DNA of 64,000 bases from DASUBV01 sp963822485. GTDB taxonomy: Bacteria > Actinomycetota > Actinomycetes > Streptosporangiales > Streptosporangiaceae. The stretch spans positions 62,001-126,000 of the forward strand of contig CAWGHW010000017.1 of NCBI GenBank assembly GCA_963822485.1, read 5' to 3'. This document shows, piece by piece, positions 25,670 through 35,165 of the stretch. Position 1 is the stretch's first letter. Each line of letters begins with the position of its first letter. The notes beneath the pieces were generated by a model, which ran no database searches, was not told the DNA's origin, and worked only from the letters and a program-made list of their open reading frames with translations. Position numbers and translations under genes: made by a program.

Positions 25670-26626
25670 ATGACTGAAACGCTGATCGAAGTGCGCGAGC
25701 TGCGCAAGAGATTCGGTGATACGCGAGCGCTGGATGGCGTTTCATTCGTCGTGGCAAAGGGCACCGTGCTCGGCTTGCTGGGACCAAACGGAGCCGGCAA
25801 GACCACGACTATCCGGTGCCTGACCACGTTGCTGCGCCCGGAGTCGGGTACGGCCGTGGTGGCCGGCCACGACGTGATGACCGACCCGGCGGGAGTTCGC
25901 GGCTCAATCGCGGTGACCGGCCAGTTCACGGCGTTAGACGACCTGCTCAGCGGGCGGGAGAACTTGATCCTCTTCGCCCGGCTGCGAGGCATGACCAAGG
26001 CGGCCGCCGCCACGCGTGCGGACGAGCTGCTCGCACAGTTCGACCTGGTCGAGTCGGCTAGCAAACCGGTGCGCACCTATTCCGCTGGCATGCAGCGGCG
26101 GCTGGACCTCGCCGCGAGCCTGGTGGTCGAGCAGCCGGTCTTGTTCCTGGACGAGCCGACGACCGGGCTCGACCCTCGCAGCAGGCAGGTGCTGTGGGGT
26201 ACCGTGCGCGAACTCGCCGCCCGCGGCACCACGATCCTGCTCACCACGCAGTACCTTGAGGAGGCGGACCAGCTCGCCGACCGGATAGCGGTGATCGACC
26301 ACGGCACGGTGATCGCAGAAGGTCCTGCGGCTGAGCTGAAGAACCACATCGGCGGCCGGGTCTGTGAGACCACCGTGGACGACGAGACCACCCGGGATCG
26401 CGGGGTGAATGCGTTGCGCGCAGCCGGACTGACTCCCTCGGTATCCGGGTCGGCCATCGTCATCCCGGCCCCGGACGCTGGTTCGATCGCGGCCGTGGTC
26501 ACCGCGCTGGCCGACGCGGGCATCGAGCCGGACGACATCGGCCTGCGCGTCCCTAGCTTGGACGACGTGTTCTTCGCGCTGACCGGAGGCGGGGACGGCG
26601 GGCCGCTGAAGGCGGTGTCCCGGTGA
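25670..26626 (+). CDS. ABC transporter ATP-binding protein, DrrA type
   Basis: 318 residues. Walker A GPNGAGKT (residues 38-45), signature YSAGMQRRLDLA, Walker B LFLDEPTTGLD and switch His in LLTTQYLEEADQL, followed by the C-terminal extension typical of DrrA drug exporters. It is translationally coupled to two ABC-2 permeases (GTGA overlaps at 26623 and 27411). Expected role: export of the cluster product and self-protection. No ribosomal methyltransferase or ABC-F protector is in the window. Confidence 0.93.
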   Translation: MTETLIEVRELRKRFGDTRALDGVSFVVAKGTVLGLLGPNGAGKTTTIRCLTTLLRPESGTAVVAGHDVMTDPAGVRGSIAVTGQFTALDDLLSGRENLILFARLRGMTKAAAATRADELLAQFDLVESASKPVRTYSAGMQRRLDLAASLVVEQPVLFLDEPTTGLDPRSRQVLWGTVRELAARGTTILLTTQYLEEADQLADRIAVIDHGTVIAEGPAAELKNHIGGRVCETTVDDETTRDRGVNALRAAGLTPSVSGSAIVIPAPDAGSIAAVVTALADAGIEPDDIGLRVPSLDDVFFALTGGGDGGPLKAVSR

Positions 26627-27414
26627 CCACCGCGGACATGCCGCGACCGGCGTCCACGACGGTCGGCCTGGCCGAGCAGTGCCTGGTGCTCACCGGCCGT
26701 AACCTGCGTGGCTTCGCCAACCGGGCCTGGGTGATCAACACCGCCATCTTCCCGATGATCTTCTTCGCTGGCCTGTGGGTGATGTTCGGCCGACTGCTGA
26801 ACGCGCACGGGGTCGCCTCCGCGCAGGCGCTGCCCACCGGAGTCATCGCGATCTACATGCTGTTCTCGGCACGGTCCGGCGGCGCGCTGATCGCCGGGGA
26901 CCGCAGGTCAGGACTGCTGACCCGGCTGAAAACCATGCCGGTACACCTGGGGGCTGCTGTTCTGGCCCGATTGCTCGCCGACGCGGTGCGACTGCTAGTA
27001 ACCGCCGTGGTGGTGGTGATCGCCGGATACGTGGCCGGGTTCCGGTTCACGGGCGGGGCTGCCGGTGCGGCCGGATACTTTCTGGTCGCGTTGATCTTCG
27101 GATCCGCCCTCGTCACCGCGGGGGTGGCCGCCGGTATCGGCTCCTCCAACCCAGAGGGGACCATGTCCATCCTGCAGTTGGTGAACCTGCCTTTACTGAT
27201 GTTCTCCTCGGCGCTAGTCCCGACGGCCGTCTTTCCTGGCTGGCTGCAGCAGGTGGTCCGGGTTTCCCCGATCACCTGCGCCGTGAACGCGATGCGTGGG
27301 CTGGCCGCGGGCACTCAGGTGGGCTCAGCGTTGCTGTGGGCGGCGTTGTGGGTCATCGGGCTCGGCCTGTTGTTCGGCTGGCTGACCGGTCGCGGACTGC
27401 GGAAGGTCTCGTGA
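26623..27414 (+). CDS. ABC-2 type permease, DrrB type
   Basis: 263 residues with six predicted membrane segments: after a cytoplasmic start, AWVINTAIFPMIFFAGLWVMF, the SAR-GGALIAGDRRSGLLTRLKTMP intracellular helix region (26860-26940), then further hydrophobic segments to the end. It has the ABC-2 motif in the QVVRVSPITCAVNAMRGL region near the C-terminus. GTG start overlaps the ATPase stop by 4 bp. Confidence 0.9.
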   Translation: MTTADMPRPASTTVGLAEQCLVLTGRNLRGFANRAWVINTAIFPMIFFAGLWVMFGRLLNAHGVASAQALPTGVIAIYMLFSARSGGALIAGDRRSGLLTRLKTMPVHLGAAVLARLLADAVRLLVTAVVVVIAGYVAGFRFTGGAAGAAGYFLVALIFGSALVTAGVAAGIGSSNPEGTMSILQLVNLPLLMFSSALVPTAVFPGWLQQVVRVSPITCAVNAMRGLAAGTQVGSALLWAALWVIGLGLLFGWLTGRGLRKVS

Positions 27415-28172
27415 GCATGCTGGCCCAGACCTGGATCATGACTGGACGCGGGCTGCGCAGGTCGCTGCGCAGCCCGCAGCTGATCATCGGTACGCTGGCC
27501 TTCCCGCTGCTGATGTTTCTGATGATGCTGGCCGCGTTCGGCCGACTGGTCACCGATTTCACCGGCATGCCCTACGTCGAGCGGCTGACTCCGGTAATCG
27601 TGCTGGCCACAGCCGCGTTTCCGGCACCAGTCGCCGCGGTCGGCTTCTTCGCCGACGTGCACGGCGGGATCGTTGACCGGTTGCGTGCCATGCCGGTGAA
27701 CTCGATGGCGGTGCTGGCTGGTCGGGTGCTCACCGATGTCTGCCGGGGACTGGTGGTCGCCTTGCTGGCGACTCTGGCAGGCATGATCTTTGGCTTCCGG
27801 TTCGCGACGTTCGCCGGGCTGGTGGGCTTCCTGGTAACCGTGCTGGTGTTCGGTGCGGCGGTGTCCTGGGTAGCGGTGCTGGTGGCCTTGCGCAGTTCCG
27901 GAGTAGAGGCCATCCAGGCCGTGCTGGACCTGCCGATCACCTTGTTGTTCGTGCTGTCGTCCGGGTTCGTGCCGGCGAACGCCTTTCCCGGCTGGTCCGG
28001 CCACGTCGTGGCGGCCAGCCCTCTCTCGCGCGCCGACGAGGCGCTCATTCAGTTCGCCCTGGGTCGGTCAGCTCTAGCGCCGTTCCTCGAAGCGCTGGCC
28101 TGGCTCGTGGTCATCGGCGGACTTGCCATGACCTTCGCGCTGCGCCGTTATCGCGCGCTCCTTCAGAACTGA
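27411..28172 (+). CDS. ABC-2 type permease, second subunit
   Basis: 253 residues from GTG 27411 (GTGA overlap with the first permease; ATG 27417 also possible). Same ABC-2 layout: LIIGTLAFPLLMFLMMLAAFG, GGIVDRLRAMPVNSMAVLAGR, and near the end VVAASPLSRADEALIQFALG. With the first permease it would form a heterodimeric membrane channel driven by the DrrA-like ATPase. Confidence 0.9.
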   Translation: MSMLAQTWIMTGRGLRRSLRSPQLIIGTLAFPLLMFLMMLAAFGRLVTDFTGMPYVERLTPVIVLATAAFPAPVAAVGFFADVHGGIVDRLRAMPVNSMAVLAGRVLTDVCRGLVVALLATLAGMIFGFRFATFAGLVGFLVTVLVFGAAVSWVAVLVALRSSGVEAIQAVLDLPITLLFVLSSGFVPANAFPGWSGHVVAASPLSRADEALIQFALGRSALAPFLEALAWLVVIGGLAMTFALRRYRALLQN

Positions 28173-28206
28173 TGAAAGCCATGCTGCACTGTGGCCCGGG
28201 CGCCTG

Positions 28207-29625
28207 ATGACTGACCGATTGTCCGACGGTGCGCTGCTGGCCGCCCAGCGGTCGGGAGCGCGCAGTGCACGGGTCCGGCTGACCGAGACCCGTCACGAGC
28301 GCATCGAGACGACCGGGGAGTGCGCGGTGCGGCGGCAGGCCGACCGGGTTCGGGAAATCGGTATCAGCGTGGTGGTGGGCCGCCGGTCCGGGTATGCCTA
28401 TGGCCCGTTGTGGGGCGCCGCCAGCGTAACCGATCTAGCCGAGCGTGCCTGCGCGCTGGCCCGCTCCGGACCGCTGGCCATGGCCTCGGCCCCCGTGGGA
28501 ACGCGTACTCACCGCTCGGCCTCGCGAATCGACCCGTTTACGCTCGCCGTCGCCGAGCGCGCCGAACCGCTGCGCGCCGCCGCGGCTCGGGCCGGCACGG
28601 TGGCGGGCGTCCGGACGGCCGTGGGCCGAGCCGAGAGTTACCGGCGAATTACGCAGTTGGCCACCAGCGATGGTGGCCGTCTGGTGAGCGAGGTGACGCA
28701 GACCGGTGCCTGGCTGGAGGCGATCGCGGAAGGCGTCGCCGGCGCGGGTGCCCGGAGCTATCCTCAGCGCGCCGGTCGGCACGCTACTGCCGGCTGGGAA
28801 CATGTGCTGGACCTCGATCTGCCCGGCAATGCCGAGCGCACCGGGCAGGAGGCCGTGCTCATCGGGAACGCCCGCCGCTGCCCGGACTACACCGGGCCGG
28901 TACTGATCGACACCGCTCAGATGACCATGCAGGTGCATGAGTCCATCGGCCATCCGCTCGAACTGGACCGAATCCTCGGCTGGGAGCTTGACTACGCCGG
29001 TGGTTCGTTCGTCCGGCTGACCGATGTGGGCAGCCTGGTCTACGCCGCCGAGCCGGTATCGGTCACCGCGGATCCGGTGTCCGGACCTGGGGTCGGCACG
29101 ATGCCGTGGGACGACGACGGAATACCTGTGACGCCGACTCCGCTGATCGCCAACGGCCTGCTGGTAGGCGTACTCGGTGGCGCCGGCGCTCATGCCATGG
29201 GCGTAACAGCCGGGGCCAGCGCCCGGGCGGAAGGCAGCGCCGTCCCGCTGGTGCGGATGAGCAATGTCAATCTTGAGCCTGGGTCCGGGAGCACTGCGGA
29301 CCTGCTGTCCGAACTGGACAATGGAATTTACCTGTGCGGCAACCGTTCCTTCTCCATCGACGACAACAGAGAGCAGTTCGGCTTTGGTTGTGAGCTCGCA
29401 TGGCGAGTGCGACGGGGAGTACTGGTCGAACCGCTCCGTGCTGCTGGATACACCGGCCGCACGCTGGACTTCTGGCGATCGTGTCATCGGGTCGCGGGAC
29501 CCGGAGAGTGGCTGATGAATAGCGTTACCTTCTGCGCCAAGGGAATTCCCGTACAGACAATGCGGGTCGGCCACGGTGTCGCGCCTGCATTGTTCGGCCG
29601 AGTACAGGTGGAGGCGACGGCATGA
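28207..29625 (+). CDS. TldD-like metalloprotease homologue (half of an LmbIH-like pair)
   Basis: 472 residues. The TldD metal motif HExxxH is intact as His244-Glu245-Ser-Ile-Gly-His248 (MQVHESIGHPLELDRILGWE), followed by DYAGGSFV and ALFGRVQVEA-type end. The usual TldD tail segment NSVTFCAKGIPVQTMRVGHG is present. Partner of the TldE-like product at 24375. In lincosamide clusters LmbIH/CcbIH have this fold; what they cut is less settled to my knowledge. Here the intact metal site argues for real hydrolysis. It is the last gene of the cluster, 34 bases after the permease. Confidence 0.85.
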   Translation: MTDRLSDGALLAAQRSGARSARVRLTETRHERIETTGECAVRRQADRVREIGISVVVGRRSGYAYGPLWGAASVTDLAERACALARSGPLAMASAPVGTRTHRSASRIDPFTLAVAERAEPLRAAAARAGTVAGVRTAVGRAESYRRITQLATSDGGRLVSEVTQTGAWLEAIAEGVAGAGARSYPQRAGRHATAGWEHVLDLDLPGNAERTGQEAVLIGNARRCPDYTGPVLIDTAQMTMQVHESIGHPLELDRILGWELDYAGGSFVRLTDVGSLVYAAEPVSVTADPVSGPGVGTMPWDDDGIPVTPTPLIANGLLVGVLGGAGAHAMGVTAGASARAEGSAVPLVRMSNVNLEPGSGSTADLLSELDNGIYLCGNRSFSIDDNREQFGFGCELAWRVRRGVLVEPLRAAGYTGRTLDFWRSCHRVAGPGEWLMNSVTFCAKGIPVQTMRVGHGVAPALFGRVQVEATA

Positions 29626-30459
29626 TGGCCGATGCCGGGCGCAGTTCAGCGAGCCGCTATAGCCAGCACCGCAAGGGTGCATCTGTACCAGGGGCAGCCG
29701 GCACTTCAGGCTGGGCATGCCGGGTCTCGGCGAGCAGTTCGGCGAGCAGTGCCTCTCCTTCCGGCCACGGGCCGTGCGCCCCGCTCAGATGGCCGACGGG
29801 CGGGACGGGCGTGGCATCTGCGCCAGGAGCACCAGTTCTGCGCTGCCGCGACGGTGGAAATGCCAACACGGTGACGGCGAGCATAGGGCGGCTATTCGCG
29901 CCGACGCGTGACCGGATCTGAGCACGCAGCGTGACCCGGTCCCCTCATGTTCTGCCTAGTCAGGCTGCGTGGCCAGCCGTAATGTGACGACGCGGTTGTT
30001 CATGGTAAGGAGAAGATCTACGATTCGATTCCGTAAGAGGGCTCCAGCTCATGCGCGTCTTTCGAACTTGTTCTCGATCTATCCGGTCGTAGAAAGTGCC
30101 ATTCGAGTGGCACTCTGCGGATCGTGACGTAGCAGATGGTCGGCATTTGGGGAGTTGGGGCTTTGGGGGAGCGTTTCCTGCCCCCGGAACAGGTGCGGTC
30201 AACGATCAGGCGGCGCCGCTGCAGGTCAGGGATCAGTGACCAAGATCGTCGTGCCGCGGGTCGCGGGGTCCGCCGGGACCGCAGCGCTCGACCAGCAGTT
30301 CTGCGACGGGCAACCCGACGTGAGGACTGCTGCCCGCCCTCCGCTGCCGGGCGCGATCTGCTGAGGCAGAGAGCAGTACCCAGGAAGATCGCAAGCAGCA
30401 CGGTCGGCCAAGCATTCTGCACCGGTGCTCACTCAGCGGGGGATGAGGGAGTTGTCACT
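29626..30459. other. Right cluster flank without supported gene
   Basis: About 830 bp with only short mutually inconsistent frames. I find no ribosome site plus recognisable product. It separates the biosynthetic cluster from unrelated genes and ends in a gene remnant, so it looks like a decayed or recombined boundary. Confidence 0.5.
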
Positions 30460-30561
30460 GCCGAATATGGGGAGGAGTACCAGCCGCCGCCCCTGAACAA
30501 CGCGATAGGCGCCGAGCTCGAGGAGTACGTGACCCGCCGCCGCGCCGGGCTGGGCGACTAG
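30460..30561 (+). pseudogene. C-terminal remnant of trimethylamine methyltransferase family protein
   Basis: The last 34 residues of a longer frame read AEYGEEYQPPPLNNAIGAEL then EEYVTRRRAGLGD, the characteristic tail of MttB/glycine-betaine methyltransferase-type proteins (usually ending in PPLDPAIDEAL...YVARRKAELGD). The preceding frame has no similarity to that family, so only the tail survives. The call is from memory of the family's C-terminus. Confidence 0.55.
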
Positions 30562-30579
30562 CAAGCCCAGCCCGGCGCG
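30541..30579. terminator. Strong hairpin, probably bidirectional terminator
   Basis: A perfect 15-bp inverted repeat, CGCGCCGGGCTGGGC with loop gactagcaa and the exact complement. The loop holds the stop of the methyltransferase remnant, and the hairpin lies 20 bases beyond the stop of the opposite RCC1-repeat gene. Confidence 0.75.
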
Positions 30580-30598
30580 TGGCCGGGTGTGGTAATCC

Positions 30599-31900
30599 CT
30601 AGGCCTTGACCTTGTACACCATGGCGAACTCGCTTCTGGCGTCCGGGCCCGCGCCCAGGGACGAGGCCTGCCAGCCGAGCGGGAGGTCGACGTCGACCGG
30701 GGCCACGGCCGGGTCGGGGCTGCCGTCGTCGCCGAGCTGGTCCATGCTGTTGTCACCCCAGGCCAGCACGTCCCCGCCGGCGGTCAGGGCCAGGCTGTCA
30801 GTGCAGCTGGCACTGACAGCCTTGATCTTCCGGCCCGCGGGCAGGTGCACCTTGACGGGGACGTTGCTGAAGGGGGTGATGCTGCCGATACCGAGCTCCC
30901 CGTACTTGTTGGCGCCCCAGGCCAGCAGCAGCCGGGGGGAGAACAGCGCCAGGACATGGCCGCAGCCGGCGAACAGCGAGCGCACGGGCCCGGAGTGCGA
31001 TTGGCTGATCGCGACGCGCACCGGCATGTCGCTGCTCTCGGCGCTGCTGCCGGTGCCAAGCTGCCCGAGGTTGTTGGCTCCCCAGCTGTACACCCGGCCG
31101 CCGGAGGTGCCAGCCACGGCGAAGAACGCGCCGGCCGCCAAAGACGTCACCTTGCTGGTGCCGGGCAGGCGGACCCGGACCGGGATATCGCTGTCGGCCG
31201 TGCTGCCGTTGCCCAGCTCCCCCTCGAAGTTGCTCCCCCAGGCCAGCACCTTGCCGCTGGCGGTGCGGGCCAGGCTGAAGGTCTCGCCCGCGCTGATCGC
31301 CGTCACCCTGGTGCCGTGCGGCAGACGGACCCGGACCGGCGTGTTGGTGTCGGTGCTGGTGCCGTTGCCCAGCTGGCCGTTGGTATCGGATCCCCAGGCC
31401 AGCACCTGGCCGGCGGCGGTGAGCGCCAGTCCGTGCCAGCAGCAGGCCCGGATCGCGGTGATCCTGGTGCCGGCGGGCAGCCTGACCTTGACCGGCAGCG
31501 GGGTGGCGGTGTTGCTGCCGTTGCCCAGCTCCCCCTCGTTGTTGCCTCCCCAGGCCAGCACCTGGCCGGCCGAGGTGAGGGCCAGCGTGAACTCACATCC
31601 GGCCCGCAGCTGGGTCACCCTGGTCCCGGCCGGCAAGTGCACCTTGACCGGCAGCCCGGCATTGACGGTGCTGCCGTTGCCCAGCTGCCCGTTGATGTTG
31701 CTGCCCCAGGCCTCGACGTACCGGGTCCCGGCTGCGGTGGCTGGCCCGGCCGCTACCGCGGCCGAACCGGTGCCGGGCCCGGCCAGTACCGCCAGCCCGG
31801 TGGCGCCCGCCAGGGCCAGCCCGGTGAGTACGGGGCGGCCCGGCCGCCGCCGGCGGGCCGCCTGCCCAGTTGCCTTACTCATTCCTTCCGGTGCTCTCAT
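30599..31900 (-). CDS. Secreted RCC1-repeat beta-propeller protein
   Basis: 433 residues. A long n-region and hydrophobic core (VLTGLALAGATGLAVLAG) ending near GSAAVAAG form a signal peptide. Seven RCC1-type blades follow, each with AWGxNxxGxLGNG (for example AWGSNINGQLGNG and AWGGNNEGELGNG), spacing 50-55 residues, so a complete seven-bladed propeller. Start ATG 31900 has AAGGGG six bases upstream. Function of such extracellular RCC1 proteins in actinomycetes is unknown. A second one lies at 38362. Confidence 0.85.
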   Translation of the reverse strand: MRAPEGMSKATGQAARRRRPGRPVLTGLALAGATGLAVLAGPGTGSAAVAAGPATAAGTRYVEAWGSNINGQLGNGSTVNAGLPVKVHLPAGTRVTQLRAGCEFTLALTSAGQVLAWGGNNEGELGNGSNTATPLPVKVRLPAGTRITAIRACCWHGLALTAAGQVLAWGSDTNGQLGNGTSTDTNTPVRVRLPHGTRVTAISAGETFSLARTASGKVLAWGSNFEGELGNGSTADSDIPVRVRLPGTSKVTSLAAGAFFAVAGTSGGRVYSWGANNLGQLGTGSSAESSDMPVRVAISQSHSGPVRSLFAGCGHVLALFSPRLLLAWGANKYGELGIGSITPFSNVPVKVHLPAGRKIKAVSASCTDSLALTAGGDVLAWGDNSMDQLGDDGSPDPAVAPVDVDLPLGWQASSLGAGPDARSEFAMVYKVKA

Positions 31901-32600
31901 AGCTGCCCCTTGGCGTCGTCGCGTCCTAGCTGGCCGGCCAGTCTGGTGCGACCGTAAGCCGGCTGGTCCCGCGCGCGACTCGGTGCCGCATCCCTATATC
32001 CGCGGCAGCGGTACCCAGATTTGACCCGGCCCGGAGATGCCGGACGGCTTTCACCGGAGGGGACCGGGCCTTTATCGGAAGCTGGACTATCGCTCCTCAG
32101 CCTGACCGCCTACCTGACGAACGTGCCTCGGCCGTGCATGGTGACGATGAAATCGCTGCTCCGCTGCGGCCACGCCTCTAACTCCTGGCCGACGCCGTAG
32201 CTATCTGCCGGTGCCTAACGCGGTCACGCGCTGACCCGGTCATCACACGGCGAACGAGGCACTAGGGCAGAAGTTCCCCGCCGGGGCACCTCGCCACGCC
32301 GGTTCCCCCTGCGCTGCGGTTGCGCTGCTCGGTACGACGTGGAATGAAACGCCGGCCTCCTGGCCTGCGCGCGCCGCCTGCAGGAACAACCACGCCTCAC
32401 CCGCCGGCCTCGAAAGTTAGGCATTCGGCGCTCGTAATTTAGGGAGATGACTCCGATGCAGCCGAGTACCCCCGTGCTTACGCTCTTGAACGCGACGCAC
32501 CCGAGCCCCACGAGGGTGTTCTAGAGCAAGCTCCTCGACCTGGCAACGCCGCCCGGCTCACGGTATGCGCAGGATATCTAGTTGAGAGAGGATCCTGAAT
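31901..32600. other. 700-bp divergent intergenic region
   Basis: Lies between the divergent RCC1 gene and the LuxR-type regulator. It holds TACGGTCGCA in reverse orientation at 31947-31956, about 50 bases before the RCC1 start, part of a motif repeated upstream of other genes here. No supported gene. Confidence 0.45.
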
Positions 32601-35165
32601 ATGGTGCTGCTGGAACGTGATCCGGTGCTGGCCTCGCTGCGCCAGTACGCGCACGAAGCGAGTCAGGGTGAAGGGCGACTCGTCCTGATCGCTGGTGAGG
32701 CGGGCTCAGGAAAGTCGGTGCTGGTAGAGCGGTTCCAGCGCGATCTGCCCGACGCCCTCTGGTCGTGGGGCGCCTGCGATGGACTCTCGACGCCGCGGCC
32801 GCTCGGCCCGTTGTTCGACCTGGCTCGTGATCTCGGCGGAGCGCTGGAGGATTTGTGCCGGGGCCGACCCGAGCGCGACGAGCTGTTCGCCGCATTGCTG
32901 GGGCAGGTCACCGGTGATGCTCGACTAGACGTGATCGTGATCGAGGACATCCACTGGGCGGATGAGGCGACGCTCGACCTGATGCGGTTTCTCACGCGTC
33001 GCATTCGCGCGGCTTCGGTGCTGGTGATCGCCACGTATCGCGACGACTGGCTGGCACCGTCGAGCCCGCTGCGTCTGGCGCTGGGTGATCTCGTCGCGAG
33101 GCGGTGGACACGCCGACTCGAGTTGCCGCCGCTATCGGTCGAGGCCGTCCGGACGATGGCCGCCGGGACCGATCTCGACGCCGACCAGTTGTACCAGCTT
33201 GCTGGCGGCAATCCGTTCTACGTCACCGAGATGCTGGAGGCCGGAATACACGGAGTCCCGCTATCGGCGCGTGACGCGATCCTCTCGCGTACCGGACAGC
33301 TCGGCGATGCGGCCCGGCAGGTACTTGAGACTGCCGCGCTCATGGGCCTGCGGATCGACGCGAGCCTGCTCGCCGATCGGCAGGCCGCGCTGGACGAACT
33401 CAGCGCGTCTGGACTGCTGGTCGATGAGGGAATCGGCCTGCGTTTTCGACACGAGATCGCCCGGCTGGCGATCGCCCAGGAGATCCCCGCCCACCGGCAA
33501 GCGGTGATCCACGCGGAGATCCTCAACGCGCTGCTCGTCAACGGCAGCCGCGATGAAGCGCGCATGGCCTTCCACGCTGAGGGTGCTGGTGACGGAGAAG
33601 CAGTCATCCGGCACGCATCACTCGCCGCGAGACGAGCCGTTGATCTCGGCTCACATCGCGAGGCTGCGGCCCAGTACGAGCGCGCATTGCGATGGGCGGC
33701 GAATGCCGCACCGTCCGCGCTGGCCGAGCTCTACACAGGCCTAGCCGAAGAGGCGACTCTAGGCGACCGATCGCAAACCGCGGCCGACGCCGACGAGCAG
33801 GCACTGCGGCTCTGGAGGCTGCTGGAAGATCGCCGCCATGAGGGCGAGTCGTTGCAGCATTACTCGCTGACGCTGAAACATCTGTGCCGCGGTGATGAAG
33901 CAGTAGGTGCCGCCATCGAGGCGATCAGCACGCTCGAGCCGCTCGGCGAGACGCGAGAGCTGGCCAGGGCCTACGTGACGCTGGCCGCCCTGAAGATGAC
34001 GCGCAACGAGAACGACGAGGCGATCGAGCTGGCCCGGCGAGCGGAGGCTCTGGCCCGTTCGCTTGGCGCATCCGACGTCATTGCCGACGCGCTGAACACC
34101 GAAGGCTGCGCCGCGTCCGCGACCGACCCGGGCTGGGTCGAGCTGATCCGCCGCTCACTTGAGCTCGCCATCTCTCACGACCTGCCCAATCAGGCCGGTC
34201 GTGCCTACAGCAATCTGTACGGCATCTCGTGCGACCAGTTCCGGTTCGACCAGGGAGAGCAGTATTACCGCGACGGCGTCGCCTACTGCGAGCAGAACGA
34301 CCTGGACACCCACTCCTTTTTCCTGCGCGCAACTCGGACCGGTGTCCTCGAGCATCGCGGGCTCTGGGACGAAGCGGTGGAGATCAGTGCTCAGCTGCTC
34401 GAGGAAAGCTCGGCCGCCCCGCTGAACCAGATCTACGTGCAGACCCTGGTCGGCGTGATCCATGCGCGCCGCGGCGAGCCGGAGGCCTGGCGCGCTCTCG
34501 ACCGCGCAATCGCCAGCGCGGCACCGACCGGGCAGCCGCAGTACATAGTCCCGACCCGGCTCGCTCGGACGGAGGCATTCCTGACCGAAGGCCGAGTTGA
34601 CGAGGCGCGACGCGAATCCGAGCTGGCCGCCGATGCCGCGCACGATATCGATGAGTGGATGCGCGGCGCGCTGCGCTGCTGGCTTGACCGCACCGGCTCC
34701 GGCCGAATCGTCGATGGCCCGATCGCCGGGCCATACCGGCTCCAGGAATCCGGCGAGCACGCAGCGGCTGCGCATGCGTGGGATGAGCTCGGCTGCCGCC
34801 TGGACGCCGCGCTCGCACTACTTGACTCGCCGGACGAGGACGAGTTGCGCGACGCACTGCGGCGTCTGGATGAACTAGGCGCCAGGGCAACGGCCGGCCT
34901 TGCCCGCCAGAAGCTGCGCCAGATAGGCGCCCGGTCAGTGCCGCTCGGCCCGCGCCGGGCGACCCGGGCGCATCCACTCGGGCTCACTCCGCGTGAATGC
35001 GAGGTGCTCGAGTTGATCTGCGAACGACAGACCAACGCCCAGATCGCCCGCACCTTGTTTATCTCGGCCAAGACGGTCGATCATCACGTCTCGGCCGTGC
35101 TGGCCAAGCTCGGCGTGGAGAACCGCGAGGCGGCCGCTGATATGAACCGGAACCTGACCGCTTAA
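32601..35165 (+). CDS. LuxR-family transcriptional regulator with AAA ATPase domain (LAL)
   Basis: 854 residues. N-terminal P-loop GEAGSGKS (residues 32-39) with Walker B VIVIEDIHWADEATLD, then a tetratricopeptide-like helical middle, and a C-terminal LuxR helix-turn-helix: LTPRECEVLELICERQTNAQ, IARTLFISAKTVDHHVSAVL. This is the full LAL layout (MalT-like), somewhat short for the class. GAGAGGA precedes the ATG. It stands alone, 3 kb beyond the biosynthetic cluster. A role in controlling that cluster is possible, since LAL regulators are common pathway activators, but proximity is the only support. Confidence 0.93.
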   Translation: MVLLERDPVLASLRQYAHEASQGEGRLVLIAGEAGSGKSVLVERFQRDLPDALWSWGACDGLSTPRPLGPLFDLARDLGGALEDLCRGRPERDELFAALLGQVTGDARLDVIVIEDIHWADEATLDLMRFLTRRIRAASVLVIATYRDDWLAPSSPLRLALGDLVARRWTRRLELPPLSVEAVRTMAAGTDLDADQLYQLAGGNPFYVTEMLEAGIHGVPLSARDAILSRTGQLGDAARQVLETAALMGLRIDASLLADRQAALDELSASGLLVDEGIGLRFRHEIARLAIAQEIPAHRQAVIHAEILNALLVNGSRDEARMAFHAEGAGDGEAVIRHASLAARRAVDLGSHREAAAQYERALRWAANAAPSALAELYTGLAEEATLGDRSQTAADADEQALRLWRLLEDRRHEGESLQHYSLTLKHLCRGDEAVGAAIEAISTLEPLGETRELARAYVTLAALKMTRNENDEAIELARRAEALARSLGASDVIADALNTEGCAASATDPGWVELIRRSLELAISHDLPNQAGRAYSNLYGISCDQFRFDQGEQYYRDGVAYCEQNDLDTHSFFLRATRTGVLEHRGLWDEAVEISAQLLEESSAAPLNQIYVQTLVGVIHARRGEPEAWRALDRAIASAAPTGQPQYIVPTRLARTEAFLTEGRVDEARRESELAADAAHDIDEWMRGALRCWLDRTGSGRIVDGPIAGPYRLQESGEHAAAAHAWDELGCRLDAALALLDSPDEDELRDALRRLDELGARATAGLARQKLRQIGARSVPLGPRRATRAHPLGLTPRECEVLELICERQTNAQIARTLFISAKTVDHHVSAVLAKLGVENREAAADMNRNLTA

